10,587 nt of DNA from Planctomycetaceae bacterium (GTDB taxonomy: Bacteria; Planctomycetota; Planctomycetia; Pirellulales; Thermoguttaceae), in assembly GCA_031267635.1 (NCBI GenBank), contig JAIRYX010000404.1:1-10587 (forward strand), given 5' to 3'. The translations under genes were made by a program, and so were the position numbers. Below are positions 1 through 6,059 of the stretch, one piece after another; position 1 is the first letter of the stretch; every line of letters starts with the position of its first letter. Under the pieces are notes generated by a model. That model made no database searches, was not told the DNA's origin, and saw only the letters and a program-made list of their open reading frames with translations.

Positions 1-38
1 CATGAGCTATCGTAACTATTCAGCCGCTCCAACCCAAT
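1..38 (-). repeat. Inverted tail of repeat family (left end of copy A, cut by window edge)
   Basis: Positions 11-38 read CGTAACTATTCAGCCGCTCC and onward to CCAAT. They are nearly the reverse complement of the tail at 437-464, which contains GAGCGACTGAATCGTTACG. The first bases (CATGAGC) also match the reverse complement of the tail end near 481-488, with a short deletion between the two blocks. This makes 1-38 and about 437-501 terminal inverted repeats around the palindrome at 187-373. The element probably extends slightly left of the window. Nothing here looks coding. Confidence 0.65.
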
Positions 39-58
39 AGACTTTCTTGCACTTGCAA

Positions 59-123
59 TTTCGGTTTTCACTGACGTCGTTCTATCGTAACATTCAATTT
101 GAACTCCATTCGTAAAACCGAAA
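59..123. repeat. 10-bp perfect inverted repeat within the left arm of copy A
   Basis: TTTCGGTTTT at 59-68 is the exact reverse complement of AAAACCGAAA at 114-123, with 45 bases between. Just after it, 144-157 (AATCCGCACTGGGC) is the exact reverse complement of 7711-7724 in copy C. It is followed by a second core-like block at 156-173 (GCGTCTGAATAGTTATCC). The stretch 39-186 is therefore made of repeat-family pieces and shows no gene. Confidence 0.5.
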
Positions 124-186
124 ACTCAAGGGCAATGAGTATAAATCCGCACTGGGCGTCTGAATAGTTATCCGAAAGATTTTACT

Positions 187-373
187 ATTGCAGCCCTTAT
201 TTATCAAGTTTCCCTTAGTAGCCCGCATAGTTTCCCAATCGCGCCCTTATTCCCTTATGTTTCATTCATCTGTTTTGATAACAATCCATGATCTAAAGAA
301 TATAGGGAATAAGGGACGCATGTTGGCGTGATTCGGGCTACTAAGGGAACAGTTGATAAATAAGGGCGGCAAT
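187..373. repeat. Large imperfect palindrome, head of repeat copy A
   Basis: The left arm 187-257 and right arm 303-373 are imperfect reverse complements over about 71 bases, with a central stretch of about 45 bases. The arms carry ATTGCAGCCCTTATTTATCA on the left and TGATAAATAAGGGCGGCAAT on the right. The inner halves also pair: GCCCTTATTCCCTTA opposite TAGGGAATAAGGGAC, and CCCTTAGTAGCCCG opposite CGGGCTACTAAGGG. The last 21 bases of the right arm are identical to 7596-7616 in copy C. An RNA from either strand would form a long rod-like hairpin. The element lies downstream of the minus-strand metallopeptidase gene. There is no transposase or open frame inside. Confidence 0.85.
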
Positions 374-445
374 AATCATCTATTCCGGTATTCCGGCAAA
401 ATTGACGGTAACTATTCCGTTGTCCTGTACGGATTGATTGGGGTT

Positions 446-501
446 GAGCGACTGAATCGTTACGTTTCCCGAATGTTAATCGCTCATGCGTAACATGAGT
501 T
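446..501 (+). repeat. Conserved 56-bp tail of repeat copy A
   Basis: This block runs from GAGCGACTGAATCGTTACG to TAACATGAGTT and matches 5485-5540 in copy B with about three differences. It includes a small hairpin, CTCATG (483-488) and CATGAG (494-499) around CGTAA. Similarity to copy B ends abruptly after GAGTT, which suggests a real element boundary. The block ends only 18 bases from the stop codon of the minus-strand metallopeptidase gene. Confidence 0.85.
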
Positions 502-519
502 CATAATAAAAGTAAATCA

Positions 520-1191
520 TTACCACACAATTGATTCTTCCTGATTGATTTTTGTCTTTTTAGTGGATTTTTCGACGACCGGCAAAATTTTTGGCGGAGG
601 GATTTTTGTTCCGTAAACTGTTCCGAAATTTTCTGTTAGTTCGTTGTGATTAAAGCGCAAAAATTCCCAAATCTTCGGCGATGGGTTTTGATCAAACCAT
701 TTTTTCATCAATTGTCGTACCACCGCATCGTACTCTTTTTGCGAATTGCCGTGTGCATAACATCGTCCTTCAAAACGTCTTATGTCGCCGTTGAAAGTCG
801 GGTTGATGTGGTATAACTCATGAATAATCGTTTCCAGTTTGTCCGTCAATTTCATATTAAGAAATCGCGGCAAGTAAAAATAGAGGATATAATAATATTC
901 AAAACCACCCAGCGAACGGTAACGTTGAATCGCCCAGCACTTTCCTTTATGCTGCATCGACGCTCGACCATCAAGGAATCGAAGGGGTGTCAAAGACGCA
1001 AAAACTCCATAATTTTGTGAATGGCGAGTCTGACTAAAACTGATTGCCACTCGTTCCATATTAACATGTGACAATTCAGGAACACGCATACAAATATCTT
1101 CACATACCGTTCGCATTGCCGCTGTAAAATCAAAACCGGCCGCAACTTTCACAACTCGGTGAACTCGTTTCAGTTTAGGATCTTTAGACAT
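520..1191 (-). CDS. Putative zinc metallopeptidase (phage-metallopeptidase-like HELxH protein)
   Basis: This 223-residue protein has a zinc-protease signature, HELYH at residues 124-128, within LETIIHELYHINPTFNGD. That block is followed by DIRRFEG and by H147 in a YAHG context, a plausible third metal ligand. The HELxHI...F-GD-RRF pattern resembles the putative phage metallopeptidase family, a domain also found in bacterial chromosomes. There is no signal peptide or membrane segment, so a cytoplasmic location is likely. The C-terminus from about residue 195 is proline- and lysine-rich and probably disordered. The ATG start has only a weak GGTAAT-like ribosome site. The gene lies 251 bp beyond rplQ in the same direction but behind a strong terminator, so it probably has its own promoter, which I could not identify. 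Substrate unknown. The catalytic motif is clear; the family name is recalled, not searched. Confidence 0.8.
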   Translation of the reverse strand: MSKDPKLKRVHRVVKVAAGFDFTAAMRTVCEDICMRVPELSHVNMERVAISFSQTRHSQNYGVFASLTPLRFLDGRASMQHKGKCWAIQRYRSLGGFEYYYILYFYLPRFLNMKLTDKLETIIHELYHINPTFNGDIRRFEGRCYAHGNSQKEYDAVVRQLMKKWFDQNPSPKIWEFLRFNHNELTENFGTVYGTKIPPPKILPVVEKSTKKTKINQEESIVW

Positions 1192-1288
1192 TTTTATTAC
1201 CAGAAACCGTTTTTTTAATCAAAGTATCTTCCGTTCAAATACCCAAATATGCCTTACAAACAAACATGTTTCAGGAATTATTACGCTC

Positions 1289-1303
1289 CCGACGTTTCGT
1301 CGG
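1289..1303. other. Small perfect GC-rich hairpin between terminator and metallopeptidase gene
   Basis: CCGACG (1289-1294) and CGTCGG (1298-1303) pair perfectly around TTT. In the plus direction the nearest T-run begins about 14 bases later, so this is not a standard terminator. In the minus direction it would sit in the leader of the metallopeptidase mRNA, if transcription starts upstream of it. Role unknown. Confidence 0.35.
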
Positions 1304-1362
1304 ATGACAAAATCTCCTTTTTTCTAGTATAATCACTCTCTTCCATTTCTGAAATAGAAGAA

Positions 1363-1406
1363 GCAAAAAAATAAAAAAAGAGTTTATGTGGTTAACATAA
1401 ACTCTT
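1363..1406 (-). terminator. Intrinsic terminator of the alpha ribosomal operon
   Basis: A perfect 12-bp stem, AAGAGTTTATGT (1378-1389) with ACATAAACTCTT (1395-1406), encloses the loop GGTTA. Read on the minus strand, downstream of rplQ, the hairpin is followed at once by a T-rich run, the complement of the A-run at 1364-1379. It begins 36 bp past the rplQ stop codon. It should end the rpmJ-to-rplQ transcript and separate it from the metallopeptidase gene. Confidence 0.9.
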
Positions 1407-1442
1407 AAATATCAATGATTTAATTCTTGCCCTGATTGATGC

Positions 1443-2018
1443 TCAATCTTTAACAATCGGAATTGCGACAGCTTGTTGCTTTTGTCGATCATTTTGACCA
1501 ACAAACTCCAAAATCGCTTTTTTACCTGAATCGCCAAGTCGTGGGATCGCAAGTTTCAAAATTCGCGTATAACCACCATTTCGCTCAAGAAATCTCGGAG
1601 CAACAATATCAAAAAGAATAGAGACGGCTTTTTTATCGCCAATAAGTTGAATTGCCCGTCTTCTTAACGCAATCGCTGGAGCAATTGCAGCATTCCATTG
1701 TTGCCAGCTTTCGCTATTGCGCCATTGTCTCCACTCTTCTGAATTTCGAGCGGCGGTGGTCGCAAACGAACCAGCGGCTTCCAAATGTTTTTGTGCTTTT
1801 TTGGCAATCGTAATACATTTTTCCACCAACGGACGAACTTCTTTCGCTTTTTCCAATGTCGTAACAATCCGTCCCGGTTTTTTAGGGCGCGGATCTTTTT
1901 CACCGTACAAAGAATCCGGCTTTTCCGTGAGAAAAATCGCAGACGCTAAACTTCTTAATAAAGCCCGTTGATGATTTGGGTTGCGACCAAATTTACGACC
2001 TGATTTTCGATGACGCAT
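1443..2018 (-). CDS. rplQ: 50S ribosomal protein L17, enlarged form
   Basis: Ribosomal protein L17 lies near the polypeptide exit tunnel of the large subunit. The N-terminus MRHRKSGRKFGRNPNHQRAL is the classic L17 opening, and the helix TTLEKAKEVRPLVEKCITIAKKA (about 53-75) and NGGYTRILKLAIPRLGDS (about 147-164) are core family blocks. At 191 residues it is much longer than the usual 115-130. The extra length comes from an insertion at about 34-49 (SLYGEKDPRPKKPG), another at about 76-118 with a tryptophan-rich segment (W96, W99, W105, W108), and a C-terminal extension. Its ATG has no Shine-Dalgarno; the leader is AT-rich, so translation may rely on an unstructured leader or coupling. It is the last gene of the operon, 92 bp after rpoA and just before the terminator. 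Confidence 0.95.
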   Translation of the reverse strand: MRHRKSGRKFGRNPNHQRALLRSLASAIFLTEKPDSLYGEKDPRPKKPGRIVTTLEKAKEVRPLVEKCITIAKKAQKHLEAAGSFATTAARNSEEWRQWRNSESWQQWNAAIAPAIALRRRAIQLIGDKKAVSILFDIVAPRFLERNGGYTRILKLAIPRLGDSGKKAILEFVGQNDRQKQQAVAIPIVKD

Positions 2019-2076
2019 GATATTTTATATATTCAATTTATCTAATTATTTTTTGCCTGAATAACTCATTTTGTTC

Positions 2077-2103
2077 GTCGAAATGTTTCCACAACGTTTC
2101 GAC
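2077..2103 (-). other. Hairpin in the rpoA-rplQ spacer
   Basis: GTCGAAA (2077-2083) pairs with TTTCGAC (2097-2103). Three further pairs form inside after one mismatch (2084 with 2096), around a five-base loop. No T-run follows on the minus strand, so it is not a normal terminator. It lies directly after the rpoA stop and could protect or process the mRNA, or tune rplQ expression. The rest of the 92-bp spacer is AT-rich. Confidence 0.45.
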
Positions 2104-2110
2104 ATCATTT

Positions 2111-3169
2111 TTACGTATAAAATGGAATTTGATTCGGTTGTTGTTGAGGACGCTGTTGCTGCGGTGACGGGGCAAGTTGCGACGGCAATCGCATTCCAAG
2201 TCGAAGCCCCATCGAAGTCAATTTGTCTTTGACTTCACTTAACGACGTTTCCCCAAAATTACGCACTTCCAACAATGTGTCTTCCGACCGCGAAACCAAA
2301 TCGCGGATCAAATTGATGTTTTCCGATTCCAAACAATTCATCGCCCGCACGGACAACTGCAATTCGGACAACGGCATCGCCAATTTCGCTTCTAATGCCG
2401 GATCAATTCCAGTCGCGGTGGACGGTTTGGATTTAGAGTAAACCATCGCGTCCAAACGTTCATATTGAATGAATGGATTGAGGTGTTTTCGTAGAATTTT
2501 CGACGCTTCCACTAATGCCAATTCTGGAATTATCGAACCATCCGTCCAAATTTGCAACGTTAATTTATCATAGTTCGTTTTTTGACCAACACGAGTTTCT
2601 TCCACGTCATATTGCACCCGAACAACCGGACTAAAAGCTGCGTCCAACGGAATAAAACCAGAACTGTCGCCACGATCTCTCGCGTGATTCATTTGTTCGG
2701 AAGCTGGAAGATAACCGCGCCCGTTTTCGACAACCATTTCCAATTCAAAAGGAATATCAGCAGTCAACGTGGCGATATAATGCTCTCTGTCAATGATTTC
2801 AACTTGTGAATCCGCAATAATATCTTTTGCGGTAATCACACCTGCGCGATTTCGTTCAATGCGAATTAATCGCGGCTTGTCTTCCAATGAACGAACCACA
2901 AGAGATTTGACGTTCAGAACAATTTCCGTAACATCCTCTTTTACACCAGGCAACGATGTAAATTCATGCAGTGCGCCTTTAAGTTTCATCCGCGTTACCG
3001 CGCTTCCTTCGAGACTCGAAAGAAGAACCCGCCGCAAACTATTTCCGACAGAAATTCCAAACCCACGTTCAAACGGTTCAGCGACAAATTTCCCGTAATA
3101 CGGAGAGACTGTTCCTTTATCACACACCACCTTGCTAGGCAGTTCCAAACCACGCCAACGAATACGCAT
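2111..3169 (-). CDS. rpoA: DNA-directed RNA polymerase subunit alpha
   Basis: This is the alpha subunit that dimerises to nucleate RNA polymerase assembly and contacts promoter DNA and activators. From the ATG at 3169 the protein is 352 residues. The N-terminal domain holds the dimerisation block GFGISVGNSLRRVLLSSLEG (36-55). The C-terminal domain (about 264-329) has VRAMNCLESENI, with R275 aligning to the DNA-contacting R265 of E. coli, then the helix-hairpin-helix part NFGETSLSEVKDKLTSMGL. The tail after residue 330 is proline/glutamine-rich and slightly long. A GTG lies one codon upstream at 3172, but GGAGG at 3176-3180 is 6 nt from the ATG and only 3 nt from the GTG, and the family starts MRIRWRG, so the ATG is preferred. 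It lies 59 bp after rpsD in the alpha operon. Confidence 0.97.
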   Translation of the reverse strand: MRIRWRGLELPSKVVCDKGTVSPYYGKFVAEPFERGFGISVGNSLRRVLLSSLEGSAVTRMKLKGALHEFTSLPGVKEDVTEIVLNVKSLVVRSLEDKPRLIRIERNRAGVITAKDIIADSQVEIIDREHYIATLTADIPFELEMVVENGRGYLPASEQMNHARDRGDSSGFIPLDAAFSPVVRVQYDVEETRVGQKTNYDKLTLQIWTDGSIIPELALVEASKILRKHLNPFIQYERLDAMVYSKSKPSTATGIDPALEAKLAMPLSELQLSVRAMNCLESENINLIRDLVSRSEDTLLEVRNFGETSLSEVKDKLTSMGLRLGMRLPSQLAPSPQQQRPQQQPNQIPFYT

Positions 3170-3228
3170 CACTTACCTCCAATCAATTCAATCACTATGT
3201 TTTTGAAAAGAAATCAAGAGCCAAAACA

Positions 3229-3861
3229 CTACTTTGAGCAAAGCTCGACGATAAGCTGTGGTTGAACAATAATGGAAACATCTTCCTGTACCGGCTTACG
3301 AAGGACAACGCCTTGTGGTATATCGTCTTCGGTGCGAACCAAAAATTCAGGAACTTGCTGAACGGCGTCCTGAATTGTCACTTTGACCAAATCAATAATT
3401 TTCTTGCGGTTTTTCAAGGAAACCACGTCTCCAGGACGAACAAGATAGCTGGCAATGTTAACGCGCACATTATTGATAAGAATATGACCATGCGAAATCA
3501 ACTGACGCGATTGTGCACGAGACGCTCCAAAACCAAGCCGATAGACAACATTATCAAGACGGGTTTCGAGAATGCTCATCAGATTTGTTCCCGTGTTTCC
3601 CGAAGCGCGTTCCGCCATATCGAAATACTTACGGAATTGTTTTTCCAGCACGCCGTAAAAATTTTTCACCTTTTGTTTTTCTCTAAGGTGAATACCGTAA
3701 TCGGTCATTTTACTACGTTTAGACTGTGCACCGTGCATACCGGGCGGGGTTTGACGGCGCGAGAACGCACAACGATCCGTATTACAACGTATTCCTTTAA
3801 GGAAGAGTTTCATCCCTTCTCTGCGGCATTTTCTGCAAACTGCACCTAAAATACGAGCCAT
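3229..3861 (-). CDS. rpsD: 30S ribosomal protein S4, zinc-binding (C+) form
   Basis: S4 binds 16S rRNA early in assembly of the small subunit; in E. coli it also represses the alpha operon. The 210-residue protein has four N-terminal cysteines, C9, C12, C26 and C31 (VCRKC...IRCNTDRC), the zinc-knuckle C+ type. The S4 RNA-binding domain follows from about residue 98: TRLDNVVYRLGFGASRAQSR, then GHILINNVRVNIASYLVRPGD. The C-terminus continues to LIVELCSK. The ATG is preceded by CGGAG about 15 nt upstream and AGG closer in, so the ribosome site is indistinct. It sits between rpsK and rpoA with spacers of about 59 bp on each side. No S4-binding pseudoknot is evident by eye. Confidence 0.97.
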   Translation of the reverse strand: MARILGAVCRKCRREGMKLFLKGIRCNTDRCAFSRRQTPPGMHGAQSKRSKMTDYGIHLREKQKVKNFYGVLEKQFRKYFDMAERASGNTGTNLMSILETRLDNVVYRLGFGASRAQSRQLISHGHILINNVRVNIASYLVRPGDVVSLKNRKKIIDLVKVTIQDAVQQVPEFLVRTEDDIPQGVVLRKPVQEDVSIIVQPQLIVELCSK

Positions 3862-3920
3862 TACCTGACTTTCTCCGAGATAAATAATCTAAATTGTATT
3901 CTTGCAACTGGACGTTAAAA

Positions 3921-4304
3921 TTACACTCTTCTTCGTTTTGCGGGGCGGCAACCGTTATGCGGCAACGGAGTCACATCTTCAATTGACTTGACAACCAAAC
4001 CGGCTTGTTGCAAACCTGTAATCGCGTTTTCCCGACCACTTCCCGGTCCTTTCACGCGAACCTCCACATCTTTCATGCCGAATTTCAATGCTTTTTCGGC
4101 AACTTGCTGTGCCGCCATCAAGCCAGCAAACGGCGTACTTTTACGACTTCCTTTAAAGCCGCTTGTACCGGACGTCGCCCAACAGAGAACATCTCCTTTG
4201 GCGTCCGTAATTGTTACGATAGTATTATTGAATGTCGCTTTAATATGAGCAACACCGGAAGTGACATTACGTTTTGTCTTACGTTTTTTTGCTGCTTTCG
4301 CCAC
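3921..4304 (-). CDS. rpsK: 30S ribosomal protein S11
   Basis: S11 sits on the platform of the small subunit and helps form the mRNA exit region. The 127-residue protein matches the family over its whole length: GVAHIKATFNNTIVTITD (17-34), SGTSGFKGSRKSTPFAG (45-61), RVKGPGSGRENAITGL (83-98) and the basic end HNGCRPAKRRRV. Length is normal. The start is a GTG at 4302-4304, with an AAAGG site about 9 nt upstream; no ATG fits the family N-terminus. It follows rpsM by 63 bp and precedes rpsD by 59 bp. Confidence 0.97.
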   Translation of the reverse strand: MAKAAKKRKTKRNVTSGVAHIKATFNNTIVTITDAKGDVLCWATSGTSGFKGSRKSTPFAGLMAAQQVAEKALKFGMKDVEVRVKGPGSGRENAITGLQQAGLVVKSIEDVTPLPHNGCRPAKRRRV

Positions 4305-4367
4305 GTGAAACCTTTACCTACAATAAAAATGCAATATCTTGACGGAAAACAATTTGTGTAACAACGT

Positions 4368-4751
4368 TTACCGCAAATCCTTGACGCCTTTCTTTCCGGC
4401 AACTGTCTTTTTTGGACCTTTTCGGGTACGTGCATTAGTGCGAGTACGTTGTCCCCGAACAGGAAGACCTTTTCGGTGACGCATTCCGCGATAACACGCT
4501 ATTTCCCGAAGCCGGGCAATATTTTGATTGACCTGACGGCGAAGCTGACCTTCAACCGTGTATTCATTATCCAATAATGCAGCGAGCCGCGCGACTTCAT
4601 CCTCACGAAGGTCTTTTGCCTTCACAACCGGATTAATATTGGCTTTTCGGCAAAGTTCTCGCGCAGTATGAGTACCGACTCCGTACAAATAAGTCAATGA
4701 AACAACGGCGGAACGATTGTTCGGGATGTCCACACCAAGCAAACGAGGCAT
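4368..4751 (-). CDS. rpsM: 30S ribosomal protein S13
   Basis: S13 is in the head of the small subunit; it forms bridges to the large subunit and its tail reaches the P-site tRNA. The 127-residue protein opens MPRLLGVDIPNN, followed by the helix-two-turn-helix part YLYGVGTHTARELCRKA and the typical C-terminal run RGMRHRKGLPVRGQRTRTNA, ending in a basic tail. Length is normal. The ATG is preceded by AGGAGAG with 8-9 nt spacing, the clearest ribosome site of the ribosomal genes here together with that of rpmJ. It follows rpmJ by 32 bp. Confidence 0.97.
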   Translation of the reverse strand: MPRLLGVDIPNNRSAVVSLTYLYGVGTHTARELCRKANINPVVKAKDLREDEVARLAALLDNEYTVEGQLRRQVNQNIARLREIACYRGMRHRKGLPVRGQRTRTNARTRKGPKKTVAGKKGVKDLR

Positions 4752-4783
4752 CTGATATTCTCTCCTATGCGTCTTTCTAAATT

Positions 4784-4897
4784 CTATCCCTGGCGCTGCT
4801 TATGACGAGGGTTGATACAAATGACAAAAACTTTTCCACGCCGTTTGACGATTTTACAGTTTTCGCAAATTCTTCGGACACTTGATCTGATTTTCAT
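4784..4897 (-). CDS. rpmJ: 50S ribosomal protein L36
   Basis: This short gene encodes 37 residues beginning MKIRSSVRRICENCKIVKRR and ending INPRHKQRQG. The zinc-binding residues are in place: C11 and C14 (CENC), C27 (VICINP) and H32. L36 is the smallest large-subunit protein and binds 23S rRNA. The ATG at 4897 has AAAGGAG with 8 nt spacing. It is the first gene of this alpha operon, 32 bp before rpsM, the usual order. Upstream there is no infA, map or secY, so the cluster is detached from the spc operon here. Confidence 0.97.
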   Translation of the reverse strand: MKIRSSVRRICENCKIVKRRGKVFVICINPRHKQRQG

Positions 4898-4942
4898 AAA
4901 ATAAACTCCTTTTCTTACCTGTTAAGCAAGAAAAATGACATA

Positions 4943-4971
4943 ATTTTTACGAGCGGTAGTTTTTATATCAA
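4943..4971 (-). promoter_or_regulatory. Candidate sigma-70 promoter of the alpha operon
   Basis: On the minus strand TTGATA (4971-4966) matches the -35 consensus at five of six bases. A 17-bp spacer follows, then AAAAAT (4948-4943), four of six for the -10 box; a 16-bp spacer gives TAAAAA, also four of six. The predicted start near 4936 leaves a leader of about 38 nt before rpmJ. The weak -10 box keeps this tentative. Confidence 0.35.
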
Positions 4972-4979
4972 TTAGGATT

Positions 4980-5186
4980 TAATAAGATACCGTCTCCACT
5001 AATTTTGGCAAGTCCCCCTACAAACTTTAACCGAAAAGTTTATAAAAAAAACACTAATCGATGTTCGATGATGCGACTCTATTGGCAGTGAATACATAAA
5101 ATTCCATGAGTATTGTTATTAGATATAAACCATTGTGTCATAACAATTTATAAATTCATTTCTTAAATATTTTAATTGGAGTATTC
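4980..5186. other. AT-rich intergenic region, no gene seen
   Basis: This stretch lies upstream of the minus-strand ribosomal operon and before a small plus-strand frame. I see no convincing gene, RNA gene or repeat-family copy in it. A short inverted repeat (ATTGT...ACAAT, near 5132-5148) is weak. Confidence 0.5.
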
Positions 5187-5288
5187 GTGACAAAAAAATA
5201 TTTTGAAAATCCTCAAGAAAATTTTCAAATAATTCAGCATAAAATCAATGCTGAATGCAAAATGCTAAACGAATTGCTCGTAAATTAA
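5187..5288 (+). CDS. Possible small protein or 5' gene remnant (33 residues)
   Basis: A GTG-started frame encodes MTKKYFENPQENFQ...LNELLVN, 33 residues, hydrophilic and probably helical. In its favour is a good ribosome site, TTGGAG at 5176-5181, 5 nt before the GTG. Against it are its length, no clear promoter and no family I recognise. Its TAA ends three bases before the first hairpin of repeat copy B. It could be the start of a gene cut by arrival of the repeat; no continuation of the frame is visible beyond the repeat. Low confidence. Confidence 0.25.
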   Translation: MTKKYFENPQENFQIIQHKINAECKMLNELLVN

Positions 5289-5291
5289 TAC

Positions 5292-5540
5292 GGTTTTTAG
5301 AAACTCCCTTAATAAACAAGGGAACTTCTAAAAACCTCTCCCGAATATTCGTAAGCCCTTATTTTTCAACGGTCGCATGTGTTGAAAATGAGGTTTTTAG
5401 AAGTTTCTACAAGGGCGGCAATAATAATATTTTTCGGTAAAATTGGCTGTCGTTATCCAGTCGCCGTGCGGAGTTATTTGGTGTGAGCGACTGAATAGTT
5501 ACGTTTCTTGAATGTTAATCGCTCATGCGTAACATGAGTT
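5292..5540 (+). repeat. Repeat copy B: three-armed hairpin head and conserved tail
   Basis: The head starts with 5292-5310 pairing to 5318-5336 (17 of 19 positions, 7-base loop). The second arm (ACTTCTAAAAACCTC, 5324-5338) can instead pair perfectly with 5390-5404, enclosing another small hairpin, TTTTCAAC with GTTGAAAA (5363-5388). Positions 5322-5368 match 7457-7503 of copy C at 45 of 47 bases. The tail 5485-5540 matches 446-501 of copy A over 56 bp with about three differences, including the CTCATG/CATGAG hairpin. The AAGGGCGGCAAT junction (5411-5422) is shared by all copies. It lies between the divergent rpmJ and DUF4912 genes. Confidence 0.85.
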
Positions 5541-5544
5541 AATG

Positions 5545-5960
5545 AAAACCAAATAAGCTTCGTTTGAAAAAATGAGTAATTAAGAATATCTTAAATAAAA
5601 TTGCAACTGAAGAGTTACATAAAAGTAACATAAATCATTTTTTGATAAAATAGTAAAATATCATAATTTTGATAACTTTACAAAAAAACTAAAAGCTTTA
5701 CAATTTTCTTTGCAAAGTCGTAAAAAAGTTGAAAACATCCGTTGAAAAATCTTCGTATTTGATTATTATTGAAATATGATAAATGTCATTTTTCCTCCAA
5801 TTTGTTCTCCCCGCCTTAAAAATTTTGAAAATGGTAAAATTTGCAGCTATTTTACTTGCGTTTTCCTGTCACTTTGGTGTGTTATTTTATTTCATCAGAT
5901 ATAAACTCTTGATTTTAAATTATTAGCGTTTTAGTGTTAATTCAGCAGATTTCAAAATTT
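5545..5960. other. Very AT-rich intergenic region, no convincing gene
   Basis: The region between repeat copy B and the DUF4912 promoter holds no frame I trust. One plus-strand frame, 5831-5926, would encode 31 mostly hydrophobic residues (MVKFAAILLAFSCHFG...), like a lone membrane segment, but it has no ribosome site and no promoter. It is probably chance. No RNA gene is recognised. Confidence 0.5.
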
Positions 5961-5963
5961 TTC

Positions 5964-5992
5964 TTGACATTGTAGAATACTTTTTTTACATT
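5964..5992 (+). promoter_or_regulatory. Promoter of the DUF4912 gene
   Basis: TTGACA (5964-5969) is a perfect -35 box. After exactly 17 bp comes TACATT (5987-5992), four of six for the -10 box. The predicted start near 6000 gives a leader of about 60 nt. An AT-rich inverted repeat (ATACTTT 5977-5983, AAAGTAT 5998-6004) followed by a T-run overlaps it and might weakly block transcription entering from upstream. Confidence 0.6.
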
Positions 5993-6059
5993 GAAATAAA
6001 GTATAGCTTTTTTTATTTTTTTGCCATAACTTTAATATATTTGTGACTTTAGGAGAATT

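Noticed and set aside
2793..3265. Overlapping plus-strand frames of 101 and 99 residues
   Set aside because: Both are antisense to rpoA, which is unmistakable by family motifs.
3262..3849. Plus-strand frame of 195 residues
   Set aside because: It lies fully inside rpsD on the other strand and resembles no protein.
5281..5293. 13-base match TAAATTAATACGG shared with 10161-10173
   Set aside because: It is short and AT-rich, its neighbours differ completely, and one copy is inside the ankyrin gene; chance is the simplest reading.
187..5540. Retron or diversity-generating retroelement RNA
   Set aside because: The long inverted repeats recall such RNAs, but there is no reverse transcriptase in the window and no variable/template repeat pair.
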